A DNA stretch of 5,142 bases from Parcubacteria group bacterium (GTDB taxonomy: Bacteria; Patescibacteriota; Minisyncoccia; Minisyncoccales; CG1-02-41-26): NCBI GenBank assembly GCA_013203565.1, contig JABMPZ010000045.1, forward strand, positions 1 to 5,142, given 5' to 3'. The notes beneath the pieces are model-generated. The model did not search any database, was not told the DNA's origin, and saw nothing but the letters and a program-made list of their open reading frames with translations. Each line of letters starts with the position of its first letter. Position 1 is the stretch's first letter. Below are positions 1 to 5,142 of the stretch, piece after piece. Position numbers and translations under genes: made by a program.

Positions 1-1
1 A

Positions 2-1159
2 GTATATGGTTTTGCTCCAATAGACCTTAGAGATCTTTCAACTGCTAAAAATAGCTTCAAAGAACACACTCTTTCAATACCAAGATATTTTTCATTATTC
101 TTTAACACTAAAGAAAAAACACTGTTTTCAGATAGTGATATGAAACAAGCACTAACTCTGGCAATTGATAAAGAAAAAATAGTAGAAGATGTTTTTGCTG
201 GCAAAGGTAAGCCAGCTATATCTCCTATTCTGCCTGATTTCTTTAATTTTGATACTGCAACAGACACTCTTGTGTATAACAAAGAAAAAGCAGAACAAAT
301 CTTAGAAGAGCAGGGATTTGTATTAAACGAAGAAACAGAAAAAAGAGAAAAACTAAATACAATAGCATCAAACTTTTCATTTAATAAAAACCTTACATTT
401 AAAAACCAAAGTAACGATGTTACAGAACTTCAAAAGTGTTTAGCCAAAGACAAATCAATATATCCTGAAGGTGTAATTAGTGGATACTTTGGAGTTAAAA
501 CAAAAGTAGCTGTAATTAAGTTTCAAGAAAAATACCGTGCAGATGTCTTGATACCAGCCGGATTAGACAAAGGTAATGGAGAGGTAAAGCCATTAACCAG
601 AAAGAAACTAAATGAGATTTGCTTTGAAAAACAAACAGAGGTTATTCCATTAGAAATATCAATAACAACATCTGATAAATTTCCTTTAATGCAAATTGCT
701 GAAGAATTAAAAGAAATGTGGGAAGACATAGGTGTTACTGTTGTTATTAATGAAGTATCTCTTTCAGCACTACAAACAGAAGTATTAGCTGATAGAAACT
801 TTGAAACATTAATCTTTGGCGAGGCCTTGTCTTCAGTGCCAGACCCATTTCCTTTTTGGCATTCAAGTCAGAAAGACCATCCTGGACTTAATATCTCAAG
901 TTATAAATCAAAAAGCGCTGACTCTGCTTTAGAAAAAGCCCGTGAAGCCCAAACAGCAGAAGAAAGACAAGAAAATCTGGAACTATTCCAAGAAACATTT
1001 CTTGAAGATATGCCTGCCTTATTCTTAGTAAGACCTATGTATACATATATGCTCTCCCCTTCTGTGCGTGGGTATGATATGAAAAAAATAACAGAGCCAT
1101 CAAAGAGATTTTCTACAATAGAACAATGGTATCTAAAAACTCATAGGGTTCTTAAATAA
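2..1159 (+). CDS. Peptide-type ABC transporter substrate-binding protein (SBP family 5) with inserted peptidoglycan-binding-like domain; 5' partial
   Basis: This is the C-terminal 385 residues of an extracellular solute-binding protein of family 5 (the DppA/OppA type), which captures peptides or similar ligands outside the membrane for an ABC importer. The frame is open to the left edge and residues before the ATG at 140 already match the family, so that ATG is internal; the real start, signal peptide and roughly half the protein lie upstream. Residues 32-62 give the family's 'FFNTKEK...MKQALTLAIDKEKIV' region, and 97-106 its 'AEQILEEQGF' helix. The fold resumes near residue 214 with 'PLEISITT', then 'AEELKEMWEDIGVTV', 'PDPFPFWHSSQ' (280-290) and a closing 'RFSTIEQWY' (369-377). 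Between the two parts sits a peptidoglycan-binding-like module at about residues 128-207. The ligand cannot be told from this fragment. Stop is TAA, 7 bp before the next gene. No permease or ATPase gene is in the window. Confidence 0.88.
   Translation, partial: VYGFAPIDLRDLSTAKNSFKEHTLSIPRYFSLFFNTKEKTLFSDSDMKQALTLAIDKEKIVEDVFAGKGKPAISPILPDFFNFDTATDTLVYNKEKAEQILEEQGFVLNEETEKREKLNTIASNFSFNKNLTFKNQSNDVTELQKCLAKDKSIYPEGVISGYFGVKTKVAVIKFQEKYRADVLIPAGLDKGNGEVKPLTRKKLNEICFEKQTEVIPLEISITTSDKFPLMQIAEELKEMWEDIGVTVVINEVSLSALQTEVLADRNFETLIFGEALSSVPDPFPFWHSSQKDHPGLNISSYKSKSADSALEKAREAQTAEERQENLELFQETFLEDMPALFLVRPMYTYMLSPSVRGYDMKKITEPSKRFSTIEQWYLKTHRVLK
383..622 (+). other. Peptidoglycan-binding-1-like domain inserted in the solute-binding protein
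   Basis: Residues about 128-207 of the window's first protein carry the hallmark pattern of the PG_binding_1 family. 'VTELQKCL' is followed by 'YPEGVISGYFGVKTKVAVIKFQEKY', here split as YPEG, GYFG..TK and AV..FQ, and then by 'PLTRKKLNEIC'. The module lies exactly between the solute-binding helix 'AEQILEEQGF' and the strand 'PLEISITT', so it is a domain insertion and not a terminal fusion, and the outer fold resumes in frame. In other proteins this fold binds cell-wall peptidoglycan or acts as a cell-surface module; anchoring of this binding protein to the wall is an inference. The only two cysteines of the visible protein (residues 146 and 207) fall at the two ends of this module. Confidence 0.8.
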
Positions 1160-1166
1160 AAACAAT

Positions 1167-2138
1167 ATGCGTGAAGTAATTTTAAGTTTTCCAAAACAAT
1201 TTGAAAAGGGTATAGAAATAGCCAAGGATATAAAAATAGATGCGCCTTCAGGGGGATTTGAAAACATTATTATTTGCGGATTAGGTGGAAGTGCCCTACC
1301 ATCTAATATCCTAACCGCCTATATCCCAGACCTAAAAATACCTGTTTATTCCCATCGTAATTATGGCTTACCATCTCAAGCTAACGGAAAAAGCTTGATT
1401 GTTTGTATTTCATATTCAGGCAATACTGAAGAAACTATTTCAGCTTATGAAGATGCGATTAAAAAAGGTTTCAAGGTAGTAGCCATTGCTACAGGTGGTA
1501 AACTACAAGAAATAGCTAAAGATAATAATACACCAATAGCTATTATCCCTCAAGATGCCTTGCAACCAAGATTTGCCTTAGGTTACCAATCTTCAGCCCT
1601 GATTACTATTCTATCTAATGTTGGAATAATTAAAAACAAAGCCGAACAAATGCGTGAAGTGGCTCAAGTCATAGACCCTCTTCAGCTTGAAGACCAAGCC
1701 AAAAAAATAGCTAAAAAATTGGTTGATAAAATTCCAGTTGTCTATACCACAGATAACTTTAAGGCAATCGCCAGAATATGGAAAATAAAGTTTAATGAAA
1801 ATTCAAAAATAATGGCTTTCTTTAACTATTTTCCAGAACTAAACCATAATGAAATGGTTGGTTTAACTAACCTAAAAGGAAACTTTCACTTCATTATCTT
1901 AAGAGACAATGAGGCCCATGAAAGAAACTTAAAACGACTTGAACTTTTTGCTGATTTAGCAAAAGAAAAAGGAGCAAGTGTTGATTTTATTGAAATGACT
2001 GGCAACAACACATTAGAAAAAATGGTTCACACTCTTGTTCTCGGCGAATGGGTAACTTACTTTTTAGCCCTTGAATACGGTCAAGATCCAGTGCCAGTTA
2101 AAATAGTAGAAGAATTCAAAAAACGACTAAAAGAATAA
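1167..2138 (+). CDS. Bifunctional phosphoglucose/phosphomannose isomerase
   Basis: This 323-residue cytosolic enzyme of the SIS superfamily should interconvert glucose-6-phosphate or mannose-6-phosphate with fructose-6-phosphate, feeding glycolysis and nucleotide-sugar synthesis. Its length is that of the short PGI/PMI family (about 300-350), well below classical PGI (about 450-550). The first SIS domain holds 'GLGGSALPS' (38-46) and the phosphate-binding 'SYSGNTEET' (82-90); 'QPRFALGY' (133-140) is the family's PR..LGY element. The C-terminal half has 'NENSKIMAF' and 'PELNHNEMVG' (223-232). Glu211 and His227 are 16 residues apart, the spacing of the catalytic Glu203/His219 pair reported for the Pyrobaculum aerophilum enzyme. 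The ATG follows the upstream stop by 7 bp and has no Shine-Dalgarno sequence; no better in-frame start is apparent. Family assignment is strong; dual activity is inferred from the family, and a single preferred substrate is possible. Confidence 0.93.
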   Translation: MREVILSFPKQFEKGIEIAKDIKIDAPSGGFENIIICGLGGSALPSNILTAYIPDLKIPVYSHRNYGLPSQANGKSLIVCISYSGNTEETISAYEDAIKKGFKVVAIATGGKLQEIAKDNNTPIAIIPQDALQPRFALGYQSSALITILSNVGIIKNKAEQMREVAQVIDPLQLEDQAKKIAKKLVDKIPVVYTTDNFKAIARIWKIKFNENSKIMAFFNYFPELNHNEMVGLTNLKGNFHFIILRDNEAHERNLKRLELFADLAKEKGASVDFIEMTGNNTLEKMVHTLVLGEWVTYFLALEYGQDPVPVKIVEEFKKRLKE

Positions 2139-2158
2139 TTAGCTCAACAAATAAAACT

Positions 2159-3940
2159 ATGCAAAATAAAAGATATACTAAAAAACCCGTCCGCAATGCT
2201 TCACATAGAGGTGCGGACAAGCCAGTCAATACTAACAACAACCCTTCCAGCAATGCCCAATCCGTCCCTGCAAGTAAAAGTCAAAATCTGAGGATTATTC
2301 CTTTGGGTGGTTTGGGTGAATTTGGTAAGAATATGATGCTTTTGGAATATCAAAACCAAATTTTAATTATTGATGCTGGATTTCGTATGCCAGATGAAGA
2401 TATGCCTGGTATTGATTATCTCATATCTAACACTTCGTACTTAAAAGGAAAAGAAAAAAATATTGTAGGGGCTATCATTACTCATGGTCACTACGATCAT
2501 TTTGGAGCTATACCATATACATGGCCACGCATAGGAAACCCAAGAACCTTTGCAGGTAAGTTAGCCGCAAGTATTATTATGAAAAGACAGGAGGAATTTC
2601 CTGATCATCCAAAACTTGATATAACTCAAATAGGGCACGGTTCAAAGATAAAACTAGGAGTATTTAAGATAGAATTCTTCAGACAAAACCATAGTACACC
2701 TGATAACTTCGGTCTTTTTATTGAAACCCCTGTTGGCAATATATTACATACTTCTGACTTTAAGTTTGACGCAGCACCTGTTAATGATAAACCGACTGAT
2801 TTTAATTTCTTAGAACAATTAGCCAAAAGAGGTATTTTACTGATGATGTGCGACTCAACTGGATCTGAAAGCGAGGGTCATTCTCTTTCTGAAAAAACTA
2901 TTTATGAAAGTTTAGAAAAGATATTTCAAGAAGCATCAGGTAGAATAATCAGTTCAACATTTGCCTCGCATCTTAATAGAATACAACAACTAATTTCTTT
3001 AGCTGAAAAATACAATAGAAAGGTAGCTATTGCTGGCAGAAGTTTAGAAACCAATTTAGAGATTGCCAGAAACTTAAAATACCTTACAATGAAGAAAGGT
3101 ACTCTTGTAAAAGCACGAGACATTTCTAAATATCCAGATAATCAAGTATCATTTATCTGCACAGGAGCGCAAGGCGAAGAAAGAGCTACTTTTATGAGAA
3201 TAGCCACAGGAGAGTATAGGCACTTTAACCTAAAAAGAGGCGACAGTATTGTTTTCTCATCATCTGTAATTCCAGGTAATGAAAGAAGCGTACAAGTATT
3301 AAAAGATGGATTCTATAGACAAGGGGCTAAGGTATATCATTATCAAATGATGGACATTCATACTTCAGGTCATGCTTATCAGGAAGAAATAAGTAAAATG
3401 ACTAAAATTATGAAACCAAAGTTTTTACTTCCCCTACATGGTCAATATTCTATGCTTGTTAAAACTGCAGAGCTAGCAAGAGAAGCAGGCGTATCCCCAA
3501 ACAACATTAAAGTAATTGAAAACGGCCAAGTGCTTAACATTAATGCAAATAGGACTTTGATTGAAGAAAAAACAGTGCCTGTAAACTATATTATGGTTGA
3601 TGGTCTTGGAGTTGGAGATGTTGGTGAGGTGGTTTTACGAGACAGACAAAACCTATCCCAAGATGGTATGTTTGTGATAGTAGCAGTCATAGACAGACAA
3701 GCTGGTAAGGTAAAGGGTTCTCCTGACATAATATCAAGAGGGTTTGTCTATTTAAGAGAATCCCAAGAACTACTTAGAGAAACAAGAAAAAGAGTAATTG
3801 GTATTATAAATAAAAGCAGTAAAGAGAATACTCTTAATCCAACATATATAAAAGATGAATTAAGGAATAAAATAGGCGACTTCTTGTTCTCTAAAACAAA
3901 AAGACGACCTATAATTTTACCAGTTATTATCGAAGTTTAA
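2159..3940 (+). CDS. rnj: Ribonuclease J (metallo-beta-lactamase / beta-CASP nuclease)
   Basis: This 593-residue RNase J is a zinc-dependent 5'-3' exo- and endoribonuclease for mRNA turnover and RNA maturation in the cytosol. Residues 1-42 are a basic, Asn/Ser/Pro-rich and probably disordered tail. The catalytic core starts at 'LRIIPLGGLGEFGKN' (44-58). Metal ligands are intact: HGHYDH (109-114), His178 in 'NHSTPDN', Asp200 in 'TSDFKFD', and His427 in 'LHGQYSML'. Their spacing matches Bacillus subtilis RNase J1 His74-His79, His142, Asp164 and His390. The beta-CASP part shows 'STFASHLNRIQQ' (266-277), 'AGRSLETN' (292-299), 'CTGAQGE' (334-340), 'IPGNE' (371-375) and 'HTSGHA' (401-406). The C-terminal domain has 'SRGFVYLRES' (526-535) and ends 'KTKRRPIILPVIIEV'. 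Several motif positions differ from the Firmicutes consensus. The ATG lies 20 bp after the isomerase stop without a Shine-Dalgarno sequence; the next Met (59) would cut into the core, so Met1 is the start. Confidence 0.96.
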   Translation: MQNKRYTKKPVRNASHRGADKPVNTNNNPSSNAQSVPASKSQNLRIIPLGGLGEFGKNMMLLEYQNQILIIDAGFRMPDEDMPGIDYLISNTSYLKGKEKNIVGAIITHGHYDHFGAIPYTWPRIGNPRTFAGKLAASIIMKRQEEFPDHPKLDITQIGHGSKIKLGVFKIEFFRQNHSTPDNFGLFIETPVGNILHTSDFKFDAAPVNDKPTDFNFLEQLAKRGILLMMCDSTGSESEGHSLSEKTIYESLEKIFQEASGRIISSTFASHLNRIQQLISLAEKYNRKVAIAGRSLETNLEIARNLKYLTMKKGTLVKARDISKYPDNQVSFICTGAQGEERATFMRIATGEYRHFNLKRGDSIVFSSSVIPGNERSVQVLKDGFYRQGAKVYHYQMMDIHTSGHAYQEEISKMTKIMKPKFLLPLHGQYSMLVKTAELAREAGVSPNNIKVIENGQVLNINANRTLIEEKTVPVNYIMVDGLGVGDVGEVVLRDRQNLSQDGMFVIVAVIDRQAGKVKGSPDIISRGFVYLRESQELLRETRKRVIGIINKSSKENTLNPTYIKDELRNKIGDFLFSKTKRRPIILPVIIEV

Positions 3941-3957
3941 AATTAAAAAACAAAATT

Positions 3958-4926
3958 ATGAGAGTATTCAGCGGAATCCAACCAACAAGCCAGCTTCATA
4001 TAGGGAATTACTTAGGAGTAATTAAACCGTGGATTGATTTGCAGTCAGCAAATAATGAGTGTCTTTTTTGGGTTGCTGACTTGCACGCATTAACTGTACC
4101 CTATAAACCAATTGAACTTAAAAAAAGAACTTCAGAAGTTGTAGCTGCTTATTTAACAGCAGGTCTTGATCCGAAGAAATCAATTATTTTCAGGCAATCG
4201 GATATTAAAGAACACACTGAACTATGTTGGCTCTTGAGCACTATTACACCTTTGGGAGATTTACAGCGAATGACACAGTTTAAGGATAAGTCAGCGAAAC
4301 ACGCCAAAAATATTAATGCTGGGCTTTTAAATTACCCTGTACTAATGGCAGCAGACATTTTGCTTTATCAGACAGACCTTGTACCTGTGGGCGAAGACCA
4401 AAAACAACATGTTGAATTAGCCAAAACACTCGGTAAAAAGTTTAATAATAAGTTTGGAGAGATATTTAATCTACCAAAAGCAGTTATACCAAAATCAGGC
4501 GCCCGTATTATGTCTCTTACAGAGCCAAATAAGAAAATGTCTAAGAGTGATACTCCAACAAGCTATATCGCCTTGTTTGACTCTCCTGAAGAAATAAAAA
4601 AGAAAATCTCATCAGCTACAACTGACTCTGGAAAGGAAGTAAAGTTTGATATAAAAAACAAAGCAGGCGTATCTAATTTATTAACTATTTATAGCTTGTT
4701 TAGCGAACAACCAATAAGTGAAATTGAAAAACAATTCAAAAACAAGGGATACAAAGAATTCAAAGAATCATTAGCAGAACTCTTAATCAAAAAACTCAAA
4801 CCATTTAGAGAGCTTGAGGCAAAACCAGAATATATTGATGACATTCTAAAACAAGGAGCAGAAAAAGCCCAAGTAATTGCTACAGAAACAATACAAAAAG
4901 TTAAAAAATCAATGGGCCTTATTTAG
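3958..4926 (+). CDS. trpS: Tryptophan--tRNA ligase (tryptophanyl-tRNA synthetase)
   Basis: This class Ic aminoacyl-tRNA synthetase charges tRNA-Trp with tryptophan using ATP. It has 322 residues, the usual size for bacterial TrpS (about 320-340), and is complete. The N-terminus 'MRVFSGIQPTSQLHIGNYLG' carries the HIGH-class motif as HIGN (14-17), the normal form for this enzyme. 'NYPVLMAADILLYQTD' (125-140) includes Asp133, equivalent to the Asp132 that recognises the indole nitrogen in the Geobacillus enzyme. 'VPVGEDQKQHVELA' (142-155) and KMSKS (193-197) complete the active site. The C-terminal helical part that reads the anticodon looks normal. The gene starts 17 bp after the RNase J stop with an A-rich leader and no Shine-Dalgarno sequence. 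There is no room for a T-box or trp leader, so expression is probably by read-through from upstream. The stop is TAG, unlike the TAA of the other three genes. Confidence 0.97.
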   Translation: MRVFSGIQPTSQLHIGNYLGVIKPWIDLQSANNECLFWVADLHALTVPYKPIELKKRTSEVVAAYLTAGLDPKKSIIFRQSDIKEHTELCWLLSTITPLGDLQRMTQFKDKSAKHAKNINAGLLNYPVLMAADILLYQTDLVPVGEDQKQHVELAKTLGKKFNNKFGEIFNLPKAVIPKSGARIMSLTEPNKKMSKSDTPTSYIALFDSPEEIKKKISSATTDSGKEVKFDIKNKAGVSNLLTIYSLFSEQPISEIEKQFKNKGYKEFKESLAELLIKKLKPFRELEAKPEYIDDILKQGAEKAQVIATETIQKVKKSMGLI

Positions 4927-4935
4927 ATATCTAAA
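4922..4935. repeat. 14-bp perfect palindrome spanning the trpS stop codon
   Basis: TTTAGATATCTAAA reads the same on both strands and overlaps the last codons and TAG stop of trpS. With no spacer between the half-sites it would not form a good RNA hairpin, has no G+C-rich stem and is not followed by a T-run typical of an intrinsic terminator. It could be a dimeric protein-binding site in front of the next gene, but in a sequence this AT-rich a palindrome of this length is expected about once per window by chance. The palindrome itself is certain; any function is doubtful. Confidence 0.3.
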
Positions 4936-4953
4936 ATTATATACTAATCATAT

Positions 4954-5142
4954 ATGAATGAAACAACAATAAACAAAAAATTCGCAGAACAAGAAGAGAT
5001 TTTACAACAATTATTAGAACAAAACAAAAAAACACAGAAAACTCTAAACTGGTTAAGGATTATAGGGGTAATTAAAATAGTTGCTATATTAGCCCCAATA
5101 ATCTTTGCTATTTTCTATCTTCCGCCTTTTATCAAAAACGCA
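4954..5142 (+). CDS. Small coiled-coil/single-membrane-helix protein of unknown function; 3' partial
   Basis: An open frame begins at the ATG 27 bp after trpS and runs off the right edge; 63 residues are visible. I do not recognise a named family. Residues 10-35 are a charged, Gln/Leu-rich helix ('EEILQQLLEQNKKTQKTLNW') with leucine or a polar core residue at about 17, 20/21, 24, 27/28, 31 and 34, a heptad-like spacing suggesting a short coiled coil. Residues 36-60 ('IIGVIKIVAILAPIIFAIF' then YLPPFI) form one strongly hydrophobic segment interrupted by Lys41, consistent with one membrane helix. Lysines and Arg35 before the segment favour the N-terminus in the cytoplasm. Codon use is like the neighbours. 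The second ATG at 4958 is out of frame and stops after four codons, so 4954 is the start. No Shine-Dalgarno sequence is visible. Small proteins of this layout are common hypothetical proteins in Patescibacteria; the role is unknown. Confidence 0.72.
   Translation, partial: MNETTINKKFAEQEEILQQLLEQNKKTQKTLNWLRIIGVIKIVAILAPIIFAIFYLPPFIKNA

Noticed and set aside
523..729. Antisense open frame inside the solute-binding protein gene
   Set aside because: It lies wholly within a well-supported gene, has no recognisable domain and no start signals; it is a by-product of the sense coding sequence.
140..1159. The ATG at 140 as the start of the solute-binding protein
   Set aside because: The same frame is open to position 2 and the 46 residues before this ATG (including 'PRYFSLFFNTKEK') belong to the family fold, so the gene is truncated by the window edge and starts further upstream.
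2589..2594. AGGAGG as a ribosome binding site for an internal start in RNase J
   Set aside because: No start codon lies at a suitable distance downstream in any frame that yields a plausible protein; the bases encode ordinary Q-E-E residues of the RNase J core.
2626..3123. Two antisense open frames inside the RNase J gene (2626-2826 and 2926-3123)
   Set aside because: Both are short, overlie conserved RNase J catalytic regions and show no recognisable protein features.
3941..3957. T-box or trp leader controlling trpS
   Set aside because: Only 17 bp separate the RNase J stop from the trpS ATG, far too short for either element.
4751..4770. Short tandem-like repeat CAAAGAATT/CAAAGAATC inside trpS
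   Set aside because: It encodes ordinary Lys/Glu/Phe residues of the C-terminal helical part and is too short and too AT-rich to be meaningful.
2..4926. Possible recoding of TGA (Gly or Trp) as in some Patescibacteria lineages
   Set aside because: No in-frame TGA is present in any of the genes, glycine and tryptophan are encoded by GGN and TGG, and the stops are TAA or TAG. TGA is simply unused here, so no recoding can be claimed, though four stops are too few to exclude it.
4927..4953. Intrinsic terminator after trpS
   Set aside because: There is no G+C-rich stem and no T-run; the palindrome there is AT-rich and has no loop.

Overview
The window is an AT-rich (roughly one third G+C), gene-dense stretch with every gene on the + strand. 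It most resembles a Patescibacteria / Candidate Phyla Radiation genome, probably a Parcubacteria-like lineage. This is an inference from four things: (i) a family 5 extracellular solute-binding protein with a peptidoglycan-binding-like domain inserted in it; (ii) a short SIS-type bifunctional phosphoglucose/phosphomannose isomerase instead of the classical PGI; (iii) an RNase J with the HGHYDH form of motif 2; (iv) A-rich, Shine-Dalgarno-less gene starts with very short spacers. No 16S rRNA or other phylogenetic marker is present to settle it. Four complete stop codons are visible (three TAA, one TAG), and no in-frame TGA occurs, so the standard bacterial code fits.

Layout: nt 2-1159 is the C-terminal part of a peptide/oligopeptide-type ABC transporter substrate-binding protein. 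Its reading frame is open to the left edge, so the ATG at 140 is internal and not the start. After 7 bp comes the bifunctional phosphoglucose/phosphomannose isomerase (1167-2138). After 20 bp comes ribonuclease J (2159-3940). After 17 bp comes tryptophanyl-tRNA synthetase (3958-4926). After 27 bp begins a small coiled-coil plus single-membrane-helix protein of unknown function that runs off the right edge (4954-5142). No gap exceeds 27 bp, and no terminator, tRNA, rRNA, CRISPR, insertion sequence or convincing promoter is seen.

The spacing and common strand suggest one co-transcribed run, but the genes do not form a single pathway: nutrient capture at the cell surface, sugar-phosphate interconversion, mRNA decay/processing, aminoacylation, and an unknown membrane protein. 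This looks like a streamlined-genome housekeeping cluster. I found no sign of a novel defence, mobile or biosynthetic system. The most noteworthy items are the domain insertion in the binding protein, the lack of Shine-Dalgarno sequences at all four visible starts, the variant RNase J motifs, and the uncharacterised membrane protein at the right edge.
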